DNA of 64,000 nt from Haliotis asinina (taxonomy: Eukaryota > Mollusca > Gastropoda > Lepetellida > Haliotidae), in NCBI RefSeq assembly GCF_037392515.1, contig NC_090290.1, forward strand, positions 372,001 to 436,000, written 5' to 3'. Below the pieces are notes generated by a model, which was not told the origin of the DNA, did no database searches, and saw only the letters and a program-made list of their open reading frames with translations. Positions 43,433-55,287 of this stretch are shown piece by piece; position 1 is the first letter of the stretch; every line of letters starts with the position of its first letter. The position numbers were made by a program, and so were the translations under genes.

Positions 43433-44375
43433 AAGGTTTACTACTGCCTTCGGGGTTACTGGATAGGTGTGGCTGCCATCCTGAAGCATGTCCCTGAGGA
43501 TACCACCAAAGCTTGGCTCAAAATACAAGCCATCTGCCGGCTCGATCATAAATCCCAAGAAGTAAGTTTGACATTTCCATACACAATTGTGCCATCGACC
43601 CAACCTCCTGTTTCTCCAACACAACCGGATGAGGAACAAAATATATAAGTACCTCCTCTCCATCGTGGATGTGGCCAGTCGCTCCATGGGAGCAGAGCTG
43701 TTAGTGACCAAAGGTTTGAGTCAAGTCCTTAGATCTATGAAGGCGGTCACTTGACCTGGCTGACCGACTTTCAAGTTAATCCCAGATGCGAGTTGATGTG
43801 AGCTGTGTTGCAGCTGTTATCAAAGCACAACATCCAGGTGAGACGAGGCGTGTCAGGAGCTCACCGAAGCCAAGCCACTGTCAAAGGATTTAACACGACT
43901 TTAGTGTTTGTTAGGACATCAGTATGCCCAAGAGATGGTCAACCCTAAAAAACAATCGCCGGAATGGATGGCACACTTGGTATCGGCGATCAACAATGAG
44001 GTCACTCAGTTCCTCAATAAAAGATCTGGCGAAGCCATTCGAATGAAATCCATGATGACTGAATTGATTGCACCATCGCATAGTGGCAAAGAGAAAAACA
44101 CTACCAGACTGGGTCATTGTGAAGTATCTACATCAGTCCTGTGAACTCGAAGGAAGGTGTAAACGTCGTGCCACAGACCACGTATGGTCTATGACAATGT
44201 TCCGCGTCAACCAAGTGAATATCAAAGATGGTGAAATGGCTTTGTATCATTTGAAAGACGGACAGGGTAATGGATTCATCCGAAAGGAGTTGATGATCAT
44301 CCCTCACGACACAGTATTACCCCTTCTTATTAAAGATTTGTGTGTCTCTCATTATCAGCATGTGGAGATTGATTG
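43433..44375 (+). pseudogene. Second retrovirus-like integrase, decayed
   Basis: A different integrase lineage from that at 17578. N-terminal: YYCLRGYWIGVAAILKHVPE and KAWLKIQAICRL; core: RPNLLFLQHN and YKYLLSIVDVASRSMGAELL (first catalytic region), QVNPRCELM in a shifted frame at the second; then FGHQYAQEMVNPKKQSPEWM and, near 44190, MTMFRVNQVNIKDGEMALYH and GFIRKELMIIPHDT as the C-terminal domain. At least four frameshifts or stops, so it is inactive. It follows the polymerase remnant on the same strand. Confidence 0.65.
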
Positions 44376-44399
44376 AGAAATGGTTGTTCAGACATGCCT

Positions 44400-45384
44400 G
44401 GCTGGACGTAAATGGCCTCGATATTTACTCTCCTCTGCGTCGGTTCATCAGTCGAGCTAAATTTGCCAGCCTGTAAATAGACATTTAAACCAACGGGTCT
44501 AGGGTTGGCGAGCTCGGTGGTACAACCACGGATGTCTCTAACGCAACCCTCGCTGTTTTGTACAGGGGCTGAAGAGGCTTTGTTCCACAAAAATAGCCTT
44601 AGAAGGGGAATGGAATAGAACCCCACTATATAACTATTAAATCATGTCCAAATACATCACGAAGATGAAAGCACTTTGCAGTTTTGAATTCAGTTTGAAA
44701 TTTGCTTTTCTGTTATTCTCATTGTAGGGAGGGCACATTTACTGAAAATGACATGCATCATAAATATCGCCAGTTTTGACATATTACTAAATCACCATTC
44801 AAGGCGTTTTGCAAATTAATGAACAGATGGCTATTAGCAAACAAAATCCTATTTCTGTATGTTTTACCAACTTGCTGGTTCTGACTGTTTTTTTCTGAGT
44901 GTGTAGCTTCAGAGATGCCACAATACCTTCCAGCTAAACTGTCGTTTAGCATATAAAGTATGAATCGAAACAAGAAGAAAAGAGAACAAATTAAATCAAT
45001 TACTTACATTTCAGTCAATGTTAGCTGGTACCTAAAGTGCCACAAAGGCCAAATGATTGTTAGTCTTAACAAATGATATTTGCCTGGTCCAAAAAGACAG
45101 CGAATTCTGCAGCAGGCAATACCCTGTCACTAGTTGCACATTAGTTGCACACTAGTTGCACACTAGTTTGCCTAGTGTGTACTAGATTGTTTAGTCTGCA
45201 CTAGTGTGCACTAGTTTTCCATATGGACAATTGTGCCAATGTAGCTATGTACTGCAACCAAAATACCTCCGAAAAGACAACTATCGGAAGACCAAGTGGA
45301 AGAGATTCACAAGATATGTGGAAAAGTACCAGCACAAGAAACAAGACAATGATTTGGTAACGGTTCCAATCGACTACGCAAAAC
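44400..45384. other. Spacer with palindromic ACTAGT-rich patch
   Basis: No gene recognised. 45128-45215 is built of cactagttg-like units in both orientations. Confidence 0.45.
45128..45215. repeat. Short direct and inverted repeats around ACTAGT
   Basis: Three tandem units of about 13 bp, then looser units including the inverted form gcactagtgtgcactagt. Confidence 0.75.
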
Positions 45385-45828
45385 ATGGAATGCGGTCACG
45401 GAACCATCTACCAACACTACAAGAGTGAAAGCTCCAAATCCGGTGTCAATCCCAGCACGGACGCATTGCCCTCAGCCATCTTGTCTGCTAGCAAGACATC
45501 TACTGATGCGTATTGCCTGCAACCATCCTGCCTCCGAGTGAGCCATCTACTGACAGGGTATTGTCTGCTGCCTACTGCGCCCAGCATCCAGGACTTCTAC
45601 AACCGCTTGGGGAGGCTCGAGGCTCGTGTGGAGCAAACTGCGGCGATGTCAGTTCATGTGGAGCAAACCACAAATACATTGCAGGCTGCTGCAAGACTGG
45701 ACAAGGAAGAGCTCCAAGAGGATATGGAAAAAGTCGAGAAGAATATAGAAGACATCGAGGAGGAACAAGAAGAGACCCATCTGGATATCCAGAAGGTGCG
45801 GCAGATGCTAGAAATAGCCCAAAGGTGA
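45385..45828 (+). CDS. Hypothetical coiled-coil protein
   Basis: An open frame of 147 codons from an ATG at 45385. The first half is Ser/Thr-rich; from about residue 70 a heptad-like region begins (FYNRLGRLEARVEQTAA) and continues to the end (LQEDMEKVEKNIEDIEEEQE). I recognise no family. It could be a small viral-type or transposon protein given its neighbours, or a fortuitous frame. No splice or polyadenylation evidence. Confidence 0.35.
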   Translation: MECGHGTIYQHYKSESSKSGVNPSTDALPSAILSASKTSTDAYCLQPSCLRVSHLLTGYCLLPTAPSIQDFYNRLGRLEARVEQTAAMSVHVEQTTNTLQAAARLDKEELQEDMEKVEKNIEDIEEEQEETHLDIQKVRQMLEIAQR

Positions 45829-46295
45829 ACCTACCCTTCGCTATCTGCTGTTTTTCTCTGGAAGGTCTTCCACAAGACCTGGAAGCACAGCACAGCACAG
45901 CACCACACCGGTCTGTGAGATGGAGATGACACCAGCAACACCAAACATAGGAACCCCTTCCACATGGAGTAGAAAAAAAATATTGTACACACAATTCGAA
46001 ATATATACTGTGCTGTGTATACATCTCGAACATGCATATTGTATACAGCAGAGGAAATCCACCTCGCTTCCCATTCGATCAGTTCCAAAACTGCCCTAGC
46101 AAACAAACCCAGTGTGGAACACAATTCCTTGCAAGATCTGGAACATATTGCAAAGAAAATAGAAACTTCTACCATACTTGGACATATTTCTCCCGAAACA
46201 GCTAGGAAGTGGAAGAACTGGTCTCTCGGTTGTTTGTATGCAAGATTTTGTTCTGTATTTCTACTGGTCATGTTGTTGTGTAGACCTTGCAATTT

Positions 46296-48345
46296 CTAGT
46301 GTACAGTATCTATTGTTCTTTTTTTGTGGGCGGTTCTTTTCAGTCTGCTGATGGAGCAGAGAATTGGAGTTTTGCTGTTTTGAAGAGTATCGTATTCTCC
46401 AAGCCGTTCGATTTCTTTTTCTAGATAGAATCCACATACGGGTACATGTACGTCTGTTGTTTCTTCTCCATCTACAGTTGGAACCAGCCACAGTATGGTT
46501 CTCTGGTTTCCACTTTGGTTGGATTTGTTTCTTCTATTGCATTTTGGCGTGGTCTTTCGAGATCTTGTATTGCAGATTATGTAGCAAGTGCTAGATGAAC
46601 AGATTCTTCCATAGCATCTGGCAATGATATGAGAGACACTGGATTCCAACAGATCGAAATACCATTTTCTGTTTTGAAACTTCTGCTAGGCTCTATGCGG
46701 AAAGAAATTACTCCATTGGGAGTCCAGTGCGTAGTTCGCCCCACCTATCGCATGTCTCAAATTGGTTGCATGCTAAAAGAATTCGTTCTAAACCTTTGTT
46801 TGCCCAAATTGCTATTGGTTCACCATTGTTTTCCACAAGCAGTCTGTAGGAAGTCTTGCTGGAGTCCCATTTGGATTTCTGTATGTGCCATCCGAGAATG
46901 GAATAGGTTTTCTTTTCCAAAAGACAAGACAGGCGGATTGTGCTAGAGAGGGAGAGATCGTTTGCGACTATTTCCAGCACATTTTTCAAAATCTCTGCAT
47001 AGCGTTTTGGTAGCGACGATCTCTTCGAGGCAATGGACTTCCTCCGTACATTTATCTTCATTCTGTTTGTATTCCTCTCTCATCGACTCCAGGCATCTCT
47101 ACGCCATTCTTCTGCATTGGCAGAATCTCTTCCAATCGTCTTTCACGATCTCTTGTCAACCCGCATAGTATAGTACGACCAACCACGATTTCCGGTATCC
47201 CTCTATCTCGTATTTCGAAGTTTCTACACCAATGGCATTTTTGGTCTTTTTTTTTCATTCGAAAGCAACATGTTTGTTTGGAGGTAGCATTGTATCTGGA
47301 TTTGGACTTTGGGGATGTAGCTGTGTCGGCCTACGACTTTGAGATAGTATAGTTCTTGTATGGGGACCTTTCATGTAGCATCGTAGTGGTCCTATTTCTA
47401 CTCCTGTAGCTGTCTGCAAGCATCATCCAACGGTCTAGACATTTCGATAGATTCTCCCACTGTTTTGCTGGTGGTTGTACAACGAATAGGTTTTCCCCCG
47501 AGAACAGCTCTAGTGCTTCGTCCACCAAATTGTTTGCCTTTGCGGTGTTGGTTCTATGTGCGTACAAAGAGACCTCTATGCGGTGTTGGTTCTATGTGCA
47601 TACAAAGAGACCTCTATGCGGTGTTGGTTCTATGTGCATACAAAGAGACCTCTATGCGGTGTTGGTTCTATGTGCGTACAAAGAGACCTCTATGCGGTGT
47701 TGGTTCTATGCGCGTATAAAGAGACCTCTATGCGAGTACAACCCCTAGTCTGGACATCTGGATGGAGAAAGGATTTCCGCAGGTGTTAATTGGAACAATC
47801 TGCATAGGCAGCCAAATGGCCACTGATGTGTTCTCGTACTTCTCTGGCTTCGATATTGGAAACGACCTTGTTGCAGATTTTTGTTTGCATGGTATAGCCA
47901 TTCCAGGTTTCAACTCAAGTAAAGACGTGATTGCCTACACTCCTTATATTGTCCAGGATGGTGGGTCCCTCGCAGTCCATGCCTGTTGCAAAATCTCTTT
48001 GGTTTCGAAAGTCATGTATCCTTTGGAGGTATTCCATGAGACACTTTCTATCTAGGGTGCCAGAGAAATCCCTTGTATAGTTGACAGAATACAGACCATA
48101 GCCATGTGTCCAAAACAAATCGTTCGAATTTGGAAATATTGGCTTGTATTCGCTCTATAGGTATTTCTGAGACATCCACTTTTGCTATGAATATTCTGAA
48201 TATTGGGTGGTCCACATGTAGAGATTCCCATTGTGTCTTTGTTGCACTGTTGGTTTCTTTCTCGATCCTTCGTACAGTGCTCTGTATTGCAGAGGGCGCA
48301 CCTATGGCATATTGTAGTGTATATACGATTTTGGTTTGCATATAG
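46296..48345 (-). pseudogene. Chain of decayed minus-strand coding segments, unidentified
   Basis: Overlapping frames run head to tail from 48345 to 46296. From the 5' end: ESLHVDHPIFRIFIAKVDVS, then GYGLYSVNYTRDFSGTLDRK, FATGMDCEGPTILDNIRS, then RTNTAKANNLVDEALELFSG and FVVQPPAKQWENLSKCLDR, then KKTYSILGWHIQKSKWDS and ENNGEPIAIWANKGLERILL. Composition and continuity suggest one ancestral protein of over 600 residues broken by frameshifts. I do not recognise the family; a virus-like or transposon origin is only a guess from the setting. Confidence 0.5.
47542..47731. repeat. 38-bp minisatellite, five units
   Basis: Units start at 47542, 47580, 47618, 47656 and 47694 with gcggtgttggttctatg. 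The array interrupts the decayed coding chain; 38 is not a multiple of three, so it shifts frame at every unit. Confidence 0.93.
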
Positions 48346-48361
48346 CCCTCCTCTTGCTTGA

Positions 48362-48635
48362 GAACCGTGAAGGTCCCGGGGTAGAATAGGCCTTCAGCAA
48401 CCCATGCTTGCCATAAAAGGTGACTATGCTTGTCGTAAGAGGCGTCTGACGGGATTGGGTGGTCAGACTAGCTGACTTGGTTGACACATGTCATCGGTTC
48501 CCCATTGCGCAGATCGATGCTCATGTTGTTGATCACTGGATTGTCTGGTCCAGGCTCGATTATTTACAGACCGTCGCCATATAGCTGGAATATTGCTAAG
48601 TGCGACGTAAAACTAAACTCACTCACTCACTCCTC
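48362..48635 (+). repeat. Family-1 SINE-like repeat, best complete copy
   Basis: Runs from gtgaaggtcccggggtagaa to gcgacgtaaaactaaactca and a (CTCA)n tail. In this orientation the tail is 3', as in a retroposon. About 270 bp. Confidence 0.92.
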
Positions 48636-51316
48636 TTGCTTGAAACATTCCCGTACTGCAATCGTTATATTGGAAACTACAATAGATGTCTTTTCGCCGA
48701 CAATAGCCAAATACGTATATATCATCCACAAATGTAGGTAGGCCTTCCAGTGGTTGGAGGTTTGTTTTCCTATATTGCCATTGAGATAGCCTACATGGGC
48801 AATGTCTGGTAGAAGATTGCTTCCCACAGTAGTTTCCAGTAGGGGGTGGTATGCCACCGCTTTTTCAACTCACAAGCCCATATTTTTAAAAGTTGCTTCG
48901 ATTGCCATATAAATGTAGATAGGTTGCTGTATACCTACTTGGGCACCAAATATCTAATTGAAAAATCTCGAAATGTTGGGCTCTTTTTTCCATTGCATTG
49001 GGGTTGCAGAAACTCATAGTACCCTACACATTTTAAGACTCCAATAAAGTTAGTAACTCAGACTTCCTCATAGGAGAATACCCCCGCATACCACGTTCAC
49101 ATGCTCGCTTTTTCAACTCACTTACTGTAGCCATGTCACAGGGTTCATACTATATGTGAATCATTTCTCTAATTGATTGTCACTTTATTGATCGCGTGCG
49201 CATTGTGTGACCCGGCTGTCAGCCAGTATCGATCGATTCACATTTAGACATTTTTTGTTTAGTCTAGTGAATAGGCCAGCCCACAGCAGTCAGCTGTGGG
49301 TTTGTGTGAAGGAAGACGGATGGTGTCTGTATTTTCAGAGTTTGTGAAGAAAGGGGTCTAGATTGTGTTAGTGATATTATATAGGTTATATATTGGAAGT
49401 GATTTAGAACCCCCATTACTTATGCTACTCGAAACAATTGGGCACATCCAAAAGTATGTTTTATCATGAAATTCCCTAACACTGTCCAAGGTCTTCTGCA
49501 ATAATCCAGGGGAAGAGAGTGGAAGGGTGTCAAACATGTTCGAGTGAAAAATCTTCTATTTTGTGCAACCATCTTGAATTTTTCGGACAGTGACTCTAAA
49601 ATGGGACACCCTCCAAAAAAGCTATTCCCCAGCATGTGCACTTTGCAAAGATACATGCTTAGGTCCGGCATGTAACAATCAATCTCAAAATTGGACCTAA
49701 GTCGCTGCACTAAACATATCTTTTTTGTATAGTCGGTTTCTCCGATAAACAAACCAGTGTCAGCAGCATGGGGGATTGTCAGCCTTCTCGGAGATAAAGG
49801 TGTACATGAGAAATATAATGTTCGTACATGTGCACAAAATACCACGCTTGCCGTGACGTTTAGGTCACAGGGTTGACACAACTGCAGTAATAGACTGCAG
49901 TAATAAATCACCTGAACGGCTTAATGAGTTACACCTGTGAAAATTTGAGTGCGCCCGTACTCATCTACCTAGGGCGTGGGTGTTCCAGAAATCGGTTATT
50001 TACAGATATGACGGAGATGAATATTGCAGATATGAAGGACCAGAGAGTGTCATATGTCAGAAGATGTACAACCTGTAAAATATCATGAAACGTTTTAAAC
50101 AAACATGTCTCCTCTAGATGTCAGGGCCAAATTCTCCGAGTTCACCGAAGGCCGGTTATTGCAACGCTAAATATGTAAAATACTCTTCATGAATATGTCA
50201 GCCAGTTATGACTGTCTCAACTGTTACATTGTTCTTCACATTCAGATACACGCCGTTCATATATTAGCATGCTTGTATGAACAACAGACTGTCGGAGTGC
50301 TTCCACGGTTTGGCGTACTTTAGTAATGTTGATACTGGCAATAGAGTGGTATTGTTGAGTTATGTCATATGCTACCTGAACACCCGCAGTATGGAATTAG
50401 GGTACTGAAAGGTTTCTAAGTTTTGCACCAGGAAAAGAGTACAACTACCAATTTCAGATACAGAAAAACGTTGCCATGAAAAATGCAAGATATAGTTTAT
50501 TTAGAAATCTAAAACTACCGAAAGGCACCGTTTTTCACCACCCGACCTAACTATGTGCCCTGTTTAGTGAGAAACCATTAAACGGTTTCAGAGTTCTGCT
50601 ACTGAAAAATTGCGTTCGGAAATCCACAGAAGACTAAACTCAACATATAATTTTGATTGTAGACAGATAACTCATTCAATATGAAAATGAGCGCCGGGTG
50701 GACCTGAGATCCCTGAAGCTGGGAAAATTTAGACTTCCTCCATTAAGACTTTAGGGATTGCAGAGAGGGCTCGGCAGTATGGAAAATAATGGTTGAAGGA
50801 CTGGGAGACAGACCAGGGAATTTATTGATGAAAAAATACCGAGCCACATTTCATGAAATAGTCTGAAACAAATGTGCCAATTGTCTCCTCTGAGTGATCG
50901 ACTGTTTATATGTATGTGGAGAAACACATTTTGTCATATGAATATGAAATATTCGTTTTTTCCAGAAACTACACAACAAGAGGCAAAGTGACACCATCCA
51001 TTTCCGTCTGTCTGTCCCATAGACCATTCGAAATGGACCAGGACACGCACATTTCACCTGAACCAGGCCACGTACATTTCATCTCCACCCCCTAGGACAC
51101 ATACATTCTACATCGACCATCCTACAGCCAAAGTATTTCGCTTTTAACCATTTTCCCGACCCATGCAGATTATCACTGTGGCGTGTTTCAAACGCATACA
51201 GATTGGTCGTGTCTGTCACTTTCACAAACTGAATCAAAGATATTTTGCCCCATTAAACTTTTATTAAGAAAGTCAGCGTTTATAATAGTGACCACTCGCC
51301 ATTTGTCAGGCGACTT

Positions 51317-51461
51317 ACTGGCTGTAATTGACCACTAGCCATCTGTTCATTGGCACAGGACACGTACATTACACCTGACCCCCAGGACACTTACATTTCA
51401 CCTCACTCACTCACCCCCCATCTCTGCAGCAACTGACTGGCTGCAATTGACCACTAGCCAT
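51317..51461. repeat. Two copies of a 32-bp repeat
   Basis: attgaccactagccatctgt recurs 113 bp apart within longer 32-bp near-identical segments, with ggacac-tacatt motifs between and upstream. Confidence 0.7.
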
Positions 51462-52544
51462 CTGTTCGGCGGCTGACCGAGAATACATCTTTAACTTTTT
51501 GTCTCTAAGACCCATAAATTGTATTTGACAGTTCGTGTGAGTTAGACATGGTAGCTAACGTCACTGACCAAGGTTACTGGTTTCGGGATGGCTTATAACT
51601 GGCAACAGTGGTACCACTTGTAATTCTTTTAAGTCGTGACTGTGACACAATGACATTAAAAAGTAAAGTATATAACACCTGCGATGGAGAATTCAACACA
51701 GTAAGGCAGGATAAGCTTGACCTTGACTCTATCATCACAAGGGATACAGAAGGGAGGATCTTCACCTTTTACCAAGTATTTGTGAGTAGGTCAGTTTGTG
51801 ACTGAAAGGAATGTAGGGTTTTATTTCCTCAATTCATTGAAACCTATTTGAGTGTCTCACTTCTTCTGCATCAGATTACAGATGTAAGTTCTAAGCTTTA
51901 TAATCAGAGTTAGAATAAAGAAGTGGTGTCACAGATTTGTTGAGTGCTGCCGTAGCAGCAAAATAGGTATTGATGTTAGCAGACATGCATGCGTGGTTGG
52001 GTAACCAACAAAGACCGATATCGAATTGGCCAGTAGAAAGGTCATTAATGTCTATTAAAAGTGGAAATTAAAAACGGGTGTTTATTAGATACGTTTCAAT
52101 AGCCGGAAGACAAGAAAGAGAATCAGAATAGATTATATATTGTTCATGGTTAGAATGTTTGCGAACGTATGTATTAGCTGAAAAATAGAGCTGCTATCCG
52201 GTGTCCATAAGATATGGTTCTGGATCCAAGGACTGTGACACAAGCTATTGCGCCACCGTCCTACTTCAGAGGATGGGCATCACTTAAATAAAAGAAAATA
52301 ACCATTGGATTTTCAACAATGATGGGATTTCACAGAAAGGTACACAGGGTACAAACGGGAAGATTAGAGAAAGAAATTTACATAATAGGGAGGAAACTAG
52401 TGTGGAAATATGTTTGGGGAATCGATTGATTTGTTTTACAATTCAAAACGCGTATGGCCAGCCTCAATGTCTCTGATCAAACATATTTGGTGAACATGTT
52501 TAAATATGCTACGAGAACACTGGGAAAAAAAGTTCACATTTACA

Positions 52545-52640
52545 AGCTTGTAAATCTTTTGTAAAGATGGTGTTTATAAGACATTTACAATTTTGGAAAG
52601 ATGATGTTTACAAGACATTTACAATTTGTAAAGATCCACA
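52545..52640. repeat. Two-copy direct repeat of about 37 bp
   Basis: Both copies contain aagatg and agacatttacaatttt/g, one after the other. Confidence 0.75.
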
Positions 52641-53602
52641 AGGGGAGATAACTGGTGGGCGATGGTAAAACGGTCTGCAAGGCCTCAAATTCACACCTAA
52701 TAAATCCCAAAGGCTAATAACAGTTTGACCCCTCGACATAAATAATGAGGTAATTGGGGCGTGAAATAAGAGTGGGACAGACCACTGTTCAGTGGACAGG
52801 GGTCACTCTGTTAGGGGTAGGATGCTGATGCTCGTACTACAGTGTTCGGTGGAGTGAAGATGCGTGGGTGTTCCTTTCACTATGCGCAAGCTGTTTAGAA
52901 AAGAATTCCGACTGTGTCCCACTTATTTTGAGTTTGGGAACAGTGAATAACAATAACCATAAACAATATCACCTTGTCACCTTTGATAAAATGCTGAATG
53001 ATAGAGATTGTGTTGTGATAACATAACACATGACAGTATATGTTGCTATGAATCATGTGGTCAATCCAACCTTTACCAATAGAACCAGTGATACAGATGG
53101 GATAGATCGATCACCTTTTGAAATATTTCACAATCATATTTGATTTTTTGTTGTTTCTGTTGATTCTTCCTTCCTGTGGTCAGCCCAGCAACAATCCACC
53201 ATAATGCCATAAAAGCATTGAGGCATGAAGTCCCATAAGCCGAATGAACTGTACCTAACTGACTAATTTTAGGCTTCGTGGGACTACACCTGTTGTACAT
53301 GGGCTAGTTAACACATACTGCTATATTTAACATAATAAACAATAACCTTCAGGAATGGAACCCCATGACAGAAATGTGCCCTGGACATATAACAGGTTGG
53401 AGGTTGGCATGGGAGGTTAAAGTAACTTGTTCGAAAAGCCCATCCCAACGTTTTCGAGATGATAAATTTCACGTTGGACACAAATTAATAAACTGAACAC
53501 GGTGCAGCATAGTGCTGGCCAGACACTGCTCCCAAAGAAAGAAACATCAAGACCTCCAGAGAGAACTGCCCACCCAGGAACATAGGGCATTATTGATATA
53601 AT

Positions 53603-54119
53603 GGGGCATGGTGGGCGAGCTAAGGCGCCAGGCTACTGATCCAGCGAGGTTCAGGTTTCGGGATCGAGCCAACCTGTGACCGGGTGTAAAACACCTTGGA
53701 GTCAACTTTGTGTGCAGACTCTCTGAGTGTTGTGACAACCCCTATTGTACACTACACAACCCTGTGCACTTAAAAGAACCCACGAATGCGTTGGTATATG
53801 ATGGTGGCCACATGAACACGTACATACACCTAGTTGAGGGTACAGCAACGTGTAGTAAACTTGGACAAAGTGCTGTGACTATGTGTCCCAGTCCACCCAG
53901 CTGTCAACTGGGTACCTCGTTAGGATGAGAGAGCCACAATAAACTCGGTGCGCCTAGTGGCAGCAAGAGTTGTATACTCCCCAGGGAGTTGAGATTAAAA
54001 TACGATGTGCTGTTGAGATTGACATCCGTGGATCTAGGGAAAATATTTTAGCGCCTAGAGAAATTGCCTTGCAGTTTGATTTGTGCGCTATACAAGAAGA
54101 CTTATAATAATAATAATAT
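53603..54119 (+). repeat. Long SINE with tRNA-like head and (TAA)n tail
   Basis: Starts ggggcatggtgggcgagcta, a pol III-type head with a B box-like gggatcgagcc, a long central body, and ends with tgcgctatacaagaagactt and (ATA)n. The gcgctata plus AT-trinucleotide end is common to many LINE-mobilised SINEs. About 515 bp. Confidence 0.7.
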
Positions 54120-55287
54120 GTTGTATTATTTTGATAGGTATCTCATGGAACGAAACTTTCTAAAAGGTCACATAAAAAAGGAAAACACTGCAGATTCTGA
54201 TACCTTTCGGTATGCAGTTACCGAAACAAATCATAACAATGCCAATTCAACCTATAAAGAAAAAAAACGCGATGAAAAAAACCTGCGAATTCGGAGTTCA
54301 AACGATTTGCTTAATTTCCCCCAGCGCTGGGGGAAGTAGTTGTTTCAACAGTTGTGCTGCGCTGCGCCCATAACGCATGCGCAGTGAACAGGGTCGCGGA
54401 GCTTGAAACAGTATGCATGCCCGGAGTATGAGTTTAATCTTGGTTGTGTACACAAACAAGTAAATAATCTACTCGTTACATAAAAAACATGTTGATTGTA
54501 AGAAGCAGCCTCTGTCACAGAGAAAGCTTAATGTCTAGTTTATTGACACCTATATGTATGGCTACCTGTCTGCAAAAGACAATATGCAACACACAGCTTC
54601 AATCATTGACCACATGCAATTTAAACTTAACACCTATCAGGCTATACGCCATAAACAAAATAAATTGATTGATGACTCATGCACCCGAGTCCTGTCTCTG
54701 CCACATTATGTAATTAAGCAGGTGTGATACTGGTACATATGACATGTTTTTGTATGAAATATAATCTTCCTCTTTCTTGTTGCAATCTGATAATTCCTTC
54801 CCGAAGGTTAATAGTATCTAGTCTAAGTTTGACACTGTCTACTTGTTTTGGGATAATTTAATTCGCATGAAAGACGGGAGTATTATAAAAGTGAAACAAA
54901 TTCCGCATTATAGAATACCATTTTCATCAACAGTGCAGTATTGACAATGGAGCACTATCAAGTGATCATCAACTTTATTTCAATGTTATGATATGCTAAA
55001 TTCCTTGTTCAAGCCTCATAAACCAAATTCAGCACATTACAACTTTCACCACCTAAACAACCCATTCCTCGGCGCATTATCGCGATGATGACACAGCAAG
55101 ATGTCAAACCAGCCTACAACTCAGCAGAAACAATTTCAAAATGTTTTTTAATCCAATAAAGATGCAGCAGAGTACTAACTATAGCGAGGGAAATGGAAGC
55201 AGTGTGACTCGCCACACCTCAAATATTGTTCCAATGCTATGTGAATAAAATGACAATGCACAAAGTCGAACGAAGGCCATTCTGTGT
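54120..55287. other. Spacer without recognised gene
   Basis: AT-rich; no feature assigned. The LINE downstream begins without a visible 5' end, consistent with 5' truncation on insertion. Confidence 0.45.

Larger units (their letters stand above)
48636..53602. other. Long stretch without recognised gene
   Basis: Five kilobases with short frames only. Small local repeats lie at 51317-51461 and 52545-52640. No conserved domain, splice-flanked exon or transposon end was found; introns of a distant gene are possible. Confidence 0.45.

Noticed and set aside
47465..47789. Plus-strand frames with repeated Cys/Tyr segments
   Set aside because: Produced by the 38-bp minisatellite.
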